From the NCBI GenBank assembly GCA_034420695.1, contig DAOULB010000018.1:202771-266770 (forward strand): DNA of 64,000 nucleotides, in the 5' to 3' direction. The stretch is from Io17-Chloro-G2 sp034420695 (GTDB lineage: Bacteria > Chloroflexota > Dehalococcoidia > Lucifugimonadales > UBA3495). A program made the position numbers and the translations under genes. Numbering within the stretch: position 1 is the stretch's first letter; each line of letters opens with the position of its first letter. This document shows positions 35,432 through 44,062 of the stretch, in pieces. The notes under the pieces were generated by a model, which worked only from the letters and a program-made list of their open reading frames with translations, was not told the origin of the DNA and made no database searches.

Positions 35432-35459
35432 CCTTCCCCAAGCCGTATGTTGGGGAAGG
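35432..35459. other. Perfect 10-bp inverted repeat
   Basis: CCTTCCCCAA and TTGGGGAAGG flank an eight-base loop. It has no T tract and may be an RNA hairpin in the monooxygenase leader or a protein-binding site. Confidence 0.5.
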
Positions 35460-35511
35460 AGAGGAAGGCCTTGAAACCAAACACCCCGCTGCAGGGGCTG
35501 CCTTCATAGTC

Positions 35512-35553
35512 GGTTACCGTCCTTGGTAACCAAAAACGTGACCGTATCACGTT
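35512..35553. promoter_or_regulatory. Pair of adjacent operator-like inverted repeats
   Basis: GGTTACC-N6-GGTAACC (35512-35531) is followed three bases later by AACGTGA-N5-TCACGTT (35535-35553). Both are perfect 7-bp arms with a spacing suited to dimeric regulators. They lie about 80-120 bases upstream of the flavin monooxygenase and more than 390 bases from pstS. Confidence 0.5.
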
Positions 35554-35634
35554 AATCTCTTCTCCCTATCTCGTCGCGGCAATAATAAGACTCCGAAACC
35601 CTCCTGTCAATATCCCAATCCGGTCGAATTGAGA

Positions 35635-36672
35635 ATGGATTTGAAGCTGGAACTAAGCGTAGTAGACCAGTCCCCGGTCAGGGCCGGAGGCACCGCCGGC
35701 GATGCCCTCCGGGAGACCATAGAGCTTGCCGTGGCGGTGGAAAGCTTCGGCTACCGCCGTTTCTGGGTGGCCGAGCACCACAGCATAGCCAACTTCGCCG
35801 GCACCAGCCCGGAGATTCTGACCGGGCAGATTGCCGGGCGCACCAATTCCATAAGGGTCGGCACCGGCGGCGTTATGCTGTCCCACTACAGTTCCTTCAA
35901 AGTTGCCGAGAACTTCCGGGTGTTGGAGGCCCTGTATCCGGGACGAATTGACTTGGGCATTGGCCGCGCCCCGGGAAGTGACCAATTGACCTCCGCCGCA
36001 CTGGTTTACCCGGGCCGCCCACGGGACGTTTCCCACTTTCCACGGCAGGTGGTGGACCTGCTTGGGCACCTTTCGGGCACCATGGACCCCACCCATCCCT
36101 TCTCCAATATCAAGGCCGGCCCGTCGCTTGACTCCATGCCCGATGTCTGGCTGCTGGGTTCCCGGCAGGAAAGCGCATTCATGGCGGCCCAACTGGGACT
36201 GCCCTTCGCCTACGCCCATTTCTTTGGAATAGGTGTGGAGGACGGGCCCGGCATCGTTGAGGAGTACCGCCAAGGCTTCCGGCCCTCGGAGTACTTGGCC
36301 GAACCCAAAGTCAATGTGGGCGTGCACGTGCTCTGTGCCGAGACCGAGGAGAAGGCCCTTCACTTGGCCCAGAGCCGCAACCTGGGCAGGCTCTACTCCG
36401 TAACCGGCAGGGCCAAGGGAATTCCGACCATCGAAGAGGCCTTGAACTACCCTTACCAGGCCAACGAAGCGGCCTTTATGGAACAGTACCGCCGGCTGTG
36501 CGTCGACGGCGACCCGGACCAAGTGAAGGAGCGGCTGGAAGCTATCGCTGAGAGTTACCAGACACCGGACCTGTCCATCGTCACCATCTGCCACGACTTC
36601 CAAGACCGGGTGCGCTCCTACGAGCTATTGGCAGAGGCCTGCGGGCTTTCCGAATCTCCCCCACCCGGCTAG
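35635..36672 (+). CDS. Luciferase-like (LLM) flavin-dependent oxidoreductase
   Basis: A 345-residue bacterial-luciferase-family TIM-barrel flavoprotein, closest in pattern to the alkanal-monooxygenase-like group (LLM, group 1). Signatures are VVDQSPVRAGG, YRRFWVAEHHSIANFAGTSP, IRVGTGGVMLSHYSSFKVAE and GRIDLGIGRAPGSD. The ATG at 35635 is preferred to a TTG two codons earlier, though neither has a good Shine-Dalgarno. The oxidised substrate is unknown. It converges with the next gene, sharing a CTAG at the two stops. Expansion of this family is characteristic of SAR202-type Chloroflexota. Confidence 0.88.
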   Translation: MDLKLELSVVDQSPVRAGGTAGDALRETIELAVAVESFGYRRFWVAEHHSIANFAGTSPEILTGQIAGRTNSIRVGTGGVMLSHYSSFKVAENFRVLEALYPGRIDLGIGRAPGSDQLTSAALVYPGRPRDVSHFPRQVVDLLGHLSGTMDPTHPFSNIKAGPSLDSMPDVWLLGSRQESAFMAAQLGLPFAYAHFFGIGVEDGPGIVEEYRQGFRPSEYLAEPKVNVGVHVLCAETEEKALHLAQSRNLGRLYSVTGRAKGIPTIEEALNYPYQANEAAFMEQYRRLCVDGDPDQVKERLEAIAESYQTPDLSIVTICHDFQDRVRSYELLAEACGLSESPPPG

Positions 36673-37658
36673 GGCGCTAAGGCCTCCATCGTCCGCCGGT
36701 ACGACTCCCTGATGTCTCCCAGCGGGAGCGGCGCCACTACCGGCTTGTCCAACCCCATCCCCCGCAATTGCTCCAAGCCTGCCCGGCACTCTTCTGCATC
36801 GCCCACAATTCCCATCTCCTGCTCCATCTTTGCACTCACTGCCCCGGCGCTATCATGCTCGGACTCGGCTTGGTCCATCTCGTTGGCAAACCCGGTGCTG
36901 CGGAAGAAGTTGCGGTAGAAGGCGTTGTGCAGGTAGTGGGACATCTGCTGGCGGAGGCTTTCCAACCCCGCCTCTTTGTCGTTGGTGACGGCCACCCGCA
37001 CGTAGCCGGATATTGCCACCTCCGCCGGATCCCTGCCCGCGTCCTCCGCCCCTTCCCGCACCAGGCGCACCGCTTCCTCCAAGTAAGAGGCGGCAGTCCA
37101 GCTCAACAGGACGCCGTCAGCCAGCGCCCCGGCCATCCGCAGCATCCGCGGCCCTAGGGCGGCTAGGTAGATAGGTGGTGGCTCCGTACCCAGGACCCCA
37201 TCAATAGGAGAGATTCCCAGTACTGCCCGGTCCACGTTGAAGACCCGCCCGTGGAAGGTGGTCTCTTGTCCGCTGAGAAGCTGGCGGATGATTATCACCG
37301 CTTCCTCGATGTGGGAGAGGGGGCGCCGGAAGGGGATACCGTGGCTGTTTTTCACCGCCGGGGCGTTGCCGGTGCCCAGCCCCAGGATGAACCTTCCTCC
37401 TGAAACTTGGGCCAACCCGGCCGCGGACATGGCAGTGATATAGGGTGTGCGGGAGAAGACGGGCAGTATTCCGGTGCCAACGACGATTTCCCGGGTGGCC
37501 AGGGCCACGGCGGTCAACAGGGTCAGGGAATCCCTGCCGGCGCCCTCGGTCATCCATAGTTCGCCGTACCCCAGCCGCTCTGCCAAGACGCCCAGTTCCT
37601 GGAAGTCGGTGGGAGCCAGTTGGGGCTCGTTGCCCACCCGTACGCCTAAGAAGGCCAT
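36669..37658 (-). CDS. LLM-class flavin/F420-dependent oxidoreductase
   Basis: A 329-residue luciferase-like oxidoreductase resembling F420-type LLM enzymes. Characteristic pieces are LAERLGYGELWMTEG, IVVGTGILPVFSRTP, GGRFILGLGTGNAPAV and PIYLAALGPRMLRMAGALADGVLLSW. Whether it uses FMN or F420 cannot be decided. The ATG has AGGAG six bases before it and follows the haloacid dehalogenase stop by 16 bases, so the two are one transcript. A longer upstream reading would overlap the dehalogenase gene and was rejected. Confidence 0.88.
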   Translation of the reverse strand: MAFLGVRVGNEPQLAPTDFQELGVLAERLGYGELWMTEGAGRDSLTLLTAVALATREIVVGTGILPVFSRTPYITAMSAAGLAQVSGGRFILGLGTGNAPAVKNSHGIPFRRPLSHIEEAVIIIRQLLSGQETTFHGRVFNVDRAVLGISPIDGVLGTEPPPIYLAALGPRMLRMAGALADGVLLSWTAASYLEEAVRLVREGAEDAGRDPAEVAISGYVRVAVTNDKEAGLESLRQQMSHYLHNAFYRNFFRSTGFANEMDQAESEHDSAGAVSAKMEQEMGIVGDAEECRAGLEQLRGMGLDKPVVAPLPLGDIRESYRRTMEALAP

Positions 37659-37674
37659 TTCGACTCCTAGCCAG

Positions 37675-38424
37675 TTAAAGGGCTCGGCCCTCTGCGGGTG
37701 CGGTATAGCGGTCAAGTTGGGCTGCCAAGTCGATAAAGTCGCTGGCGACTATGTCAAAGGAGGGGTCCGGTGTTGGGTCCGGGGTGCGTCCCGGACCACG
37801 TTCCATGGGTCTCGGAACAAATGCCAGCTTGAGGCCTGCCCTCCCCGCGGCCAGCAGGTCTCCTTGGTGGGCCGCCACCATCATCACTTGGGAAGGTTCA
37901 AGCCCCAGAAGTTCAACCGCCGTAAGATAGCTCTCCGGGTCGGGCTTGTAGTGCCTGGCCAGTTCGGCCCCCAGGATGCAGTCCCAAGGCAGCCCCGCGT
38001 TCTTGGCCATGTTGGTCATCAAAGCTACGTTGCCGTTGGACATCGGGGCAATGATGAAGCGGTGCTTCAGCCGGTACAGGCCGGGGACCGAGTCGGGCCA
38101 AGGCTTGAGGTCATGCCAAGCCCGGTTGAGTTCATCCTTGGCTTCGTCTTCAATGCCGGTTATCCCAAACTCGGCAAGCACTTCATCCAAGGAAAGCCGG
38201 TGCAGCCTGTCCAAGTTGGTCCAAGGCAACTGGCCGGTGCGGACCCGGTCCATGAAGGGTTGGTACTTGCTGCGCCAAGCATCGGCAAAAGCCGCCCAGT
38301 CCGCTTCCACGCCGTGGATGTTGCCGAACATTTCTCCGTGCTCGATGACGCTGCTGCGCCAATCGACCACGGTGCCGAAGACGTCGAATATCAGGGCCTT
38401 GACGTTGGAAGTATCCATGCCCAT
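37675..38424 (-). CDS. Haloacid dehalogenase type II (HAD superfamily)
   Basis: A 249-residue HAD-superfamily hydrolase with the type II 2-haloacid dehalogenase pattern. Motif I is IFDVFGTVVDW with the nucleophile aspartate, motif II APMSNGN, motif III KPDPESY, and motif IV is replaced by MVAAHQGDLLAAG, as in L-2-haloacid dehalogenases. It would hydrolyse short 2-haloacids to 2-hydroxyacids. It lies in an operon with the downstream LLM oxidoreductase and behind the peroxiredoxin gene (48 bases). Confidence 0.85.
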   Translation of the reverse strand: MGMDTSNVKALIFDVFGTVVDWRSSVIEHGEMFGNIHGVEADWAAFADAWRSKYQPFMDRVRTGQLPWTNLDRLHRLSLDEVLAEFGITGIEDEAKDELNRAWHDLKPWPDSVPGLYRLKHRFIIAPMSNGNVALMTNMAKNAGLPWDCILGAELARHYKPDPESYLTAVELLGLEPSQVMMVAAHQGDLLAAGRAGLKLAFVPRPMERGPGRTPDPTPDPSFDIVASDFIDLAAQLDRYTAPAEGRAL

Positions 38425-38472
38425 CCCTGCGGTGGCTTGGTGATGTGCCGCCGAGACAACCGGGGCGTAGTC

Positions 38473-38943
38473 CTACAACTTGCCGAGTTCGGCCTGCACT
38501 TCGTCGTAGTCTGGCTCCACGCCGGGGTTGGGCCCCACCCAGGCGTAGCGGACCACGCCTTGGCCGTCCACTACGTACACTGCCCTCTTGGAGGCGGTGT
38601 AACCATCCATGCCGGCAAAATTGGGAATGGCCAAGTCATAACTCTCCACGGCTTCCCTCTGGAAGTCGCAAAGAAGCGGGAAGTTCAGGTTGTTCTGGTC
38701 GCTGAAAGCCTTCTGGGCGAACGCTCCGTCCACCGAGATGCCGAGGACTTGGGCGTTGAGGTTGTTCAACGCGTCCAGCCGGTCTCGGAAGGTGCACATT
38801 TCGGTGGTGCAAACTCCGGTGAAGGCCCCGGGGAAGAAAGCCAGCACCACGTTCTTTCCCCGAAATTCGCTCAAGCTCTTGGCCTGACGGTCAGCATCGT
38901 ACAGGGTGAAGTCTGGTGCTTGCTGGCCAACCTCTACTGCCAT
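38473..38943 (-). CDS. Peroxiredoxin (AhpE/BCP-like)
   Basis: A 156-residue thiol peroxidase. The peroxidatic cysteine is in [19 protein letters not shown], the P-x-x-x-T-x-x-C signature, with a second cysteine five residues on. [20 protein letters not shown] is the typical N-terminus and [17 protein letters not shown] includes another cysteine. It reduces peroxides with an external thiol donor. The ATG at 38943 has GGAGG five bases before it; an upstream ATG at 38955 is less well placed. The active site is ordinary cysteine, unlike the two UGA-interrupted genes elsewhere. Confidence 0.9.
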   Translation of the reverse strand: MAVEVGQQAPDFTLYDADRQAKSLSEFRGKNVVLAFFPGAFTGVCTTEMCTFRDRLDALNNLNAQVLGISVDGAFAQKAFSDQNNLNFPLLCDFQREAVESYDLAIPNFAGMDGYTASKRAVYVVDGQGVVRYAWVGPNPGVEPDYDEVQAELGKL

Positions 38944-39076
38944 TTCATCCTCCATTCCTTGCGGCCGTTCCTATGGGCTGACGGCCTTAATCTAGGCCTC
39001 GAGGTCTTTCCCCGAGGCTGGCACAGTTTACCACAGGCGCCGGCCGGTGGCCCTGGCAGTGGCCTCCGGCGGCCTA

Positions 39077-39085
39077 TGTTAAAAT
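39077..39085 (+). promoter_or_regulatory. Extended -10 promoter of the gamma-glutamyltransferase
   Basis: TGTTAAAAT lies 30 bases before the start codon. No -35 is evident. Confidence 0.45.
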
Positions 39086-39114
39086 CCCTTTCGAAAGACA
39101 GGCAGGAGAGGCGA

Positions 39115-40704
39115 ATGTTTTTCGATTCTCGACGGTCCATGGTGCTGGCCAAAAATGGAATGGTGGCCACCAGCCAGCCATTGGGGGCAATGGCCGGGCT
39201 GAGAACCCTCATGGAAGGCGGCAACCCGGTGGACGCCGCAGTGGCCGCCGCCGCGGCCTTGAACGTGGTGGAAGTCGTATCCACCGGGGTCGGGGGGGAT
39301 ATGTTCGCCATGGTCTGGAACAATTCCGACAAGAGCATACGCGCCATCAACGGCAGCGGGCGGGCCCCGGCCGCTGCGTCTTTGGATGAGCTTAGGGACC
39401 AAGGTCATCGCGAGATGCCCTATTTCAGCCCCTACACCGTCACCGTGCCCGGCACGGTCCACGGCTGGGAGACCATCCTCCGGGAGTGCGGCACCATGCC
39501 GCTGTCCGAGGTCCTGAAACCGGCCATCCAATATGCTGAAGAAGGGTTCCCGGTATCGGACTACATTTCTTACCAGTGGTCCACCATGGTGGAAAAGCTT
39601 GCCCGGCTTCCCTCTGGACAGGAAATGCTCATCGACGGCCGGTCGCCCCGGCAAGGTGAAGTGATGCGTATGCCCAACTTGGGCCGCACCCTGCGCACCA
39701 TTGCCGAAGGCGGGTCCGAGGCCTTCTACCGGGGGCCGATTGCCAAGAAGATGGCAGACTTCGTCCAGGAACAGGGCGGCTGGCTGTCGGTGGAAGACAT
39801 GGCCGCCCACACCTCCAACTGGGAGGAACCCATCAGTACCGACTACCGGGGCGTAACCTGCTGGGAGTCGCCTCCCGCCGACCAAGGCATCGCCGCCTTG
39901 GAGGCCCTGAACATAGCCGAGGGATGGGACGTGGCATCCATGGGTTCCCAGACCCCGGAGACCTACCACCACTTCATAGAGGCCATGCGCCTGTCCTTCG
40001 CCGACGCCTTCAGGTACATAGGAGACCCCTCGATGACCGATGTGCCCGTGGAACGGCTCCTTTCCAAGGATTATGCGGCGGAACGTCGGGCGTTGATCGA
40101 CCCCGTGCGCGCCATGGACACCGCGCCCCACGGGCAGGCGTCCGGCGGCGACACGGTTTACATCAGCTGCGTCGATGGCCAAGGCAACGCCTGCTCCTTC
40201 ATCAACAGCGTGTACAACAACTTCGGCACCGGGCTGATAGTCCCCGGCACGGGGATCGCACTGCACAACCGCGGGGCGCTGTTCTCTCTGGAGGAAGGCC
40301 ACCCCAACGCCTTGGCCCCCGGCAAGCGGCCCTACCACACCATCATCCCGGCCTTGGCCACCAAGGACGGTGAGCTGTGGCTGTGCTACGGCATGATGGG
40401 GGCCTTCATGCAACCGCAAGGGCACCTGCAACTGGTCCGCAACATGGTGGACTTTGGCATGGACCCCCAGAAGGCCATTAACGCCTTGCGGTTCATGGTG
40501 GCCGGAGATTCGGTGCTGCTGGAAGAGGGGCTCGATCCGGAAGTGACCGGCAAGTTGCAGCAAATGGGCCACCGGGTGCGCATCGTGGCAGGCCACGAGC
40601 GGGTGACCATAGGCGGGGCGCAAGTCATCCAGAGAGACCCGGAAACCGGCGTCCTTGCCGCCGGGTCGGAGCCCAGGAAGGACGGCTGCGCCGTCGGCTG
40701 GTAG
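39115..40704 (+). CDS. Gamma-glutamyltransferase family (Ntn hydrolase)
   Basis: A 529-residue gamma-glutamyltranspeptidase-family protein, normally self-cleaved into two chains ahead of a catalytic threonine. The likely nucleophile is T347 in SGGDTVYISCVDGQGNACS, with NNFGTGLI and PGKRPYHTIIPAL downstream as in the small subunit. The N-terminal GMVATSQPLGAMAGLRTLMEGGNPVDAAVAAAAALNVVE is typical. There is no signal peptide, which together with the divergent GDT context suggests a cytosolic acylase rather than classical periplasmic GGT. AGGAGAGG precedes the ATG. The open frame extends far upstream only because it is antisense to other genes. Confidence 0.88.
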   Translation: MFFDSRRSMVLAKNGMVATSQPLGAMAGLRTLMEGGNPVDAAVAAAAALNVVEVVSTGVGGDMFAMVWNNSDKSIRAINGSGRAPAAASLDELRDQGHREMPYFSPYTVTVPGTVHGWETILRECGTMPLSEVLKPAIQYAEEGFPVSDYISYQWSTMVEKLARLPSGQEMLIDGRSPRQGEVMRMPNLGRTLRTIAEGGSEAFYRGPIAKKMADFVQEQGGWLSVEDMAAHTSNWEEPISTDYRGVTCWESPPADQGIAALEALNIAEGWDVASMGSQTPETYHHFIEAMRLSFADAFRYIGDPSMTDVPVERLLSKDYAAERRALIDPVRAMDTAPHGQASGGDTVYISCVDGQGNACSFINSVYNNFGTGLIVPGTGIALHNRGALFSLEEGHPNALAPGKRPYHTIIPALATKDGELWLCYGMMGAFMQPQGHLQLVRNMVDFGMDPQKAINALRFMVAGDSVLLEEGLDPEVTGKLQQMGHRVRIVAGHERVTIGGAQVIQRDPETGVLAAGSEPRKDGCAVGW

Positions 40705-40785
40705 GAACGCCTCACGGCTTCCTCCTCGCTTGGCCCTGCCCTGTCTGCCGGGCCTCCTGCTGTATCCGGCCCGCTGTCTGCGCTC

Positions 40786-41916
40786 CTACCAGTCCTTGAT
40801 GATTGGCAGGACCTCTTTCCCGAACATGCCGATATTGGCCATGGTGGCTTTGTGCGACATGCGGGACTCCTGCCCGTACATGATCAGGTGCTCCATGCCT
40901 ACGGTGTCGTGGAGGTATTTCAGCTTCTCCAGCACCGTGTCCGGCGTGCCGCAGACTATATGGTAATTCTCCTTCAGTTCTTCGAAGGACTGCTGGATTA
41001 GGGGTCGCCGGTTGCGCCGGGCCGCCACTTGGGCCCCGGCCTGGCTGCGGTAGCCCACCGGGTTCATGTACTCCCTGGGCCCCCGGGTGGTCTCGCCCAT
41101 GCGCCAGATGAAGTGCCGGGCCTCTTCATCGGCTTTTTCCTGGGTTTCCGCCACATAGCAGCACAGTAGGTAGCCGAAGTTGTCAGCCGTGGGCTCGAAG
41201 CCCGACTCCAAGGCAGTGGCGCGGTAGATGTTGAACAGGTCGATGGTTACGTCCAAGGGAGTCAGGAACGCTACGTAGGTGTAGCCGTGGCGGGCCGACC
41301 ATTCAGCGGTTTCCGGGCTGGCGGTGCCCGGCACCCATACCGGGGGATGGGGCTTCTGGATGGGCACCATCCACGGGTTGACCACTCGGAAATTGTAGTG
41401 CTTGCCCTCCCAGCGGAAGGGGCCGGGGGTGGTCCACGTCTTGATTAGCAGGTCGTGGCACTCCTCGAAGCGTTCCCGGTTGTACATGGGGTTAGCATTG
41501 GTGGAAACCGTTTCAACCCCTGTGCCCCTTACCATTCCCGAGATAACCCGCCCCCCGGAGATAACGTCGATCATGGCAATCTCTTCGGCCAAGCGCACCG
41601 GGTTTTCGTGGATTGGCAGGATGTTCCCCAAGAGCAGTATCTTGGCCTGCTTGGTCACCCGGGCCAGGACTGCTGCCGCCAAGTTACAGGAGCTGTTCAT
41701 GCACGACGGCGTGTTGTGGTGCTCGTTGAGCATGATGCCGTCGTAGCCCAGCTCGTCCACGTACTGGCACTCGTCGAAGTAACGCTGGAAAAGCCCGTTG
41801 GCCAGCTCCGGGTTGAAGTAGCTGTTGGGAAAAGTGAGGCGCAGCGACGGGTACTTGCTCCCCTCCTCGTCGGGATACTCGTGATAAGGGAACTCGCTGA
41901 AGTAATAGACCTTCAT
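40786..41916 (-). CDS. LLM-class flavin-dependent monooxygenase
   Basis: A 376-residue luciferase-family flavoprotein. Segments include YVDELGYDGIMLNEHHNTPS, ILLLGNILPIHENPVRLAEE, DVISGGRVISGMVRGTG and PHPPVWVPGTASPETAEW. Overall layout resembles the alkanesulfonate/nitrilotriacetate monooxygenase-like members that are expanded in SAR202 Chloroflexota. The third of three LLM genes in 6 kb; the three are not close copies of one another. A TATAAT lies 35 bases upstream on the minus strand. Confidence 0.88.
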   Translation of the reverse strand: MKVYYFSEFPYHEYPDEEGSKYPSLRLTFPNSYFNPELANGLFQRYFDECQYVDELGYDGIMLNEHHNTPSCMNSSCNLAAAVLARVTKQAKILLLGNILPIHENPVRLAEEIAMIDVISGGRVISGMVRGTGVETVSTNANPMYNRERFEECHDLLIKTWTTPGPFRWEGKHYNFRVVNPWMVPIQKPHPPVWVPGTASPETAEWSARHGYTYVAFLTPLDVTIDLFNIYRATALESGFEPTADNFGYLLCCYVAETQEKADEEARHFIWRMGETTRGPREYMNPVGYRSQAGAQVAARRNRRPLIQQSFEELKENYHIVCGTPDTVLEKLKYLHDTVGMEHLIMYGQESRMSHKATMANIGMFGKEVLPIIKDW

Positions 41917-41950
41917 GGGGCAAACGCCTCCTTCAGGGGCAAGTCAGAGG

Positions 41951-41956
41951 ATTATA
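41951..41956 (-). promoter_or_regulatory. Consensus -10 TATAAT for the LLM monooxygenase
   Basis: TATAAT on the minus strand, 35 bases before the start at 41916. No -35 was recognised. Confidence 0.4.
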
Positions 41957-42007
41957 TACCCTGTGGTGAAAGGGGCGTTCACAGGGGCCAAGGCTGCCTT
42001 GGCGAGG

Positions 42008-42250
42008 CTACCTAAACCTTTCGACCAATTCCTGCAGGCCAACGCGGCCCAAGCCGGTCTGCTTGATGCTGAGAATCGCGCCGAGAGTCCTGCTCTTTAG
42101 TGGTGCGGACTGGTCCGGTATTACCGTTGAACGGGGACGTGGCTCCCCGGGAAAAGTCCGAGAGAAGAAAATTCCGTGGTTCCGGCGCCCTCCCCTAGTC
42201 CATCCGTCAAGCTCCAGAAGGCGAATCAGTTGACGGCCTGAAATCTCCAC
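42008..42250 (-). CDS. HicA-family toxin
   Basis: An 80-residue HicA-like mRNA interferase. It opens with ISGRQLIRLLELDGWTRGGRRNHG, the HicA pattern with histidine in the catalytic position, and ends with SRTLGAILSIKQTGLGRVGLQELVE. It has an extra segment around FSRTFPGEPRPRSTVIPDQS compared with minimal HicA. GTG start, six bases after the HicB-like antitoxin stop. The antitoxin precedes the toxin, the reverse of the pair at 44.1-44.7 kb. Confidence 0.8.
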   Translation of the reverse strand: MEISGRQLIRLLELDGWTRGGRRNHGIFFSRTFPGEPRPRSTVIPDQSAPLKSRTLGAILSIKQTGLGRVGLQELVERFR

Positions 42251-42256
42251 AACCGG

Positions 42257-42574
42257 CTATGGCCCGGTCGTGGCTACGGCGAACCCAGCTTTTTCAGGAC
42301 TTCCCGACGGACCAATCGGCACTACATGGACATGGTTGTCTGCCAAGTACTCCTCAATGTCGCAGAGGCGTTCCATCTCATTGAGTTGAAGCTCAACGCA
42401 TTCGCGCAACTGCTCCATTGCTTGCCCTAGGTCGCCCGCCTCCGCCGCTGTGCCCAATTCCAAGCAAACGCCAACCCAGTCCCCTGCCTCTTCCTGGAAA
42501 TCCAGAGTCAAAAGAATCACATAATCGGCAGAACCCTGGCTATTCCTGTGAATTACAGCTGCAGTGTCTCGCAC
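42257..42574 (-). CDS. HicB-like antitoxin
   Basis: A 105-residue HicB-type protein. LLTLDFQEEAGDWVGVCLELGTAAEAGDLGQAMEQLREC matches the partial RNase H-like HicB core, with the G-D-W-V-x-x-C strand. The C-terminal part has no obvious DNA-binding domain. It is paired with the HicA-like gene downstream. Its start lies within the truncated vapC remnant, and the two overlap by 22 bases. Confidence 0.75.
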   Translation of the reverse strand: MRDTAAVIHRNSQGSADYVILLTLDFQEEAGDWVGVCLELGTAAEAGDLGQAMEQLRECVELQLNEMERLCDIEEYLADNHVHVVPIGPSGSPEKAGFAVATTGP

Positions 42575-42690
42575 TGGAACCCTCCGGCACGGTGATGTGT
42601 GTAGGAATCAGGGACGCTAGACTGTGGCTTGAAGCGTTCGGGTTCGCCCGTCAGTATTGCCATGATTGCCGAAGTGTCAGCAACCATCAT
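42553..42690 (-). pseudogene. Truncated VapC (PIN toxin) remnant
   Basis: An ATG overlapping the VapB stop starts MMVADTSAIMAILTGEPERF, the unmistakable first strand and helix of a VapC PIN ribonuclease with its first catalytic aspartate. After about 20 residues the similarity stops and the frame ends at TAA after 45 codons. The remaining PIN domain (about 110 residues) is missing and the HicB-like gene occupies its place. The toxin must be inactive. Confidence 0.7.
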
Positions 42691-43034
42691 TTGGGTAGCC
42701 CATCTTCGTCGTATAGTTCTTCTTGCCAAGCCATGGACGGCGGATAGCTCTCGTCGTAGTTGGCAGGGTTTTCCTCACGCCATCGGCGCCCCACAGCGCT
42801 AAGTTCCCGCAGCATTTGCAATTCGGCCTTCATTTCACTGGGCGTCATTTTGCCGGGTTGTGGAAGAGTCTTGTTTTCCAGGGCGTCCAAAGCCATTCTC
42901 ATTACCCGCTCCGACGCGTCCGAACCGGCAAAACCCAACCGCCTTGCTAGGTTTGTTATGCGTGCTTCAATACTTGGGTCCCCTGTCATGGCCATAGCGT
43001 CCTTTAGGACTTTGTTGTAAAGAGAATGTTTCAT
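42687..43034 (-). CDS. VapB-like antitoxin (Rv0623/PSK family)
   Basis: A 115-residue protein whose central DPSIEARITNLARRLGFAGSDASERVMRMALDAL resembles the ribbon-helix-helix VapB antitoxins of the Rv0623 type, which pair with PIN toxins. The C-terminal EENPANYDESYPPSMAWQEELYDEDGLPK would wrap the toxin. Its stop overlaps the start of a truncated vapC, so the antitoxin is now without a functional partner. Confidence 0.7.
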   Translation of the reverse strand: MKHSLYNKVLKDAMAMTGDPSIEARITNLARRLGFAGSDASERVMRMALDALENKTLPQPGKMTPSEMKAELQMLRELSAVGRRWREENPANYDESYPPSMAWQEELYDEDGLPK

Positions 43035-43078
43035 TGTGAACCTGATCGCCCTGAGATAGTTGGGCTATGTCGCCGGCG

Positions 43079-44034
43079 TCAGCTGAGCTTGAGCAGGACG
43101 GTTGCAGGGTCTTCGCTGAAGTGTTCAAGCAAGAATCTGGCTGCTTTGGCCGTTTGAGGGGCAGGCAAACTAGTCTCAAGGAATAGTCCATTGGTTAACT
43201 TCCGAGGGTTCTTGAAAGATTGGTTGTCCTTGTGTTCTGGCTGTAGGTTGACATGGTATCGAAGCGGGCCGCTATCAATGGGACTAGAATCGACAGTAAA
43301 TTTGCCATTCCTTATCAAGACTCTGCCACTTCTTTGAGAAGCTGATTTTGGTAACGAATTTGCCCTATGACTCCATCTGGCAATCGTATTTCTGGAGGGA
43401 ACTTTTCACCCGATTTCGGGAAGAAAGTAGCCAGAGTCATCCCTCCTTCATTGCTAGTGGGAGGTGGCGAGACGGTGACAGGTTCTTGGATATCGGTGGG
43501 CTGTGGATCAGGAGCGGCCTCCTGTGCAGTGAACATCGGTTCGTTGGCCGACACCGGCTCCCCCGACGCCAAGTTGGGCCGCCAGAGTATAAGCAGTTTC
43601 AAAGCCGACTCATGCGGCGGGGTGTTGGCGATGGAAACATCAAGCATGCGGCGATCATTTAATGGAGCTTGCTTGAATACTTCATACAGCTCCCAGTGGT
43701 TGCCGTCAGTAAGACCGGCATATTGGATGCCGGAAGCGTTAGAATAGTTGAGCATTTGCATTCGGTGGGGCTCTAAGGCCTCGCCCAGCTTCTTGGCTTC
43801 CACCGTGGCCGCAGGATGTCCATCCGATATTAGCAAAGCGTAATCGGCCCAGCGGCCGCTGACGCTGTATTCCGGCGTCACCACTTCGGGGTCCGCAACA
43901 TTCCAACCCAAGACCGTCAGCAGCGGGTCAATCAACGCCATCCGGGTACGGGTCTCGTTTTCCCGCAGCGAATGGCCATGCTCCCGGATACGGTTCTGGA
44001 TGGTTTCGATTACGGCAATCAGGTCGTCCAGCAC
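43079..44034 (-). pseudogene. HsdR N-terminal-like restriction-fold protein, split by a frameshift
   Basis: The N-terminal part (44034 to 43315) is a stand-alone type I restriction HsdR_N-like domain: RENETRTRMALIDPLLTVLGW, YALLISDGHPAATVEAKKLGEAL and NASGIQYAGLTDGNHWELYEVF, with the PD-(D/E)XK core E-A-K. It ends at TGA after KEVAES. A second frame starting at 43318 (LIRNGKFTVD ... NGLFLETSLPA ... ARFLLEHF) continues the protein naturally, displaced by one base. A single-base deletion near 43318 is the simplest explanation; a deliberate -1 frameshift is less likely. The GTG start has GAGGAG about ten bases before it. There is no HsdM or HsdS nearby. Confidence 0.65.
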
Positions 44035-44062
44035 GATTGAATACTCCTCACCCTCTCCGTTT

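Noticed and set aside
37447..39114. An open frame running 1.7 kb in front of the gamma-glutamyltransferase, giving an apparent 1085-residue protein
   Set aside because: It is antisense to an LLM oxidoreductase, a haloacid dehalogenase and a peroxiredoxin. The conserved GGT sequence begins at 39115 with a good ribosome binding site.
39079..40623. A 514-codon open frame opposite the gamma-glutamyltransferase
   Set aside because: Antisense shadow with histidine- and glycine-rich low-complexity translation.
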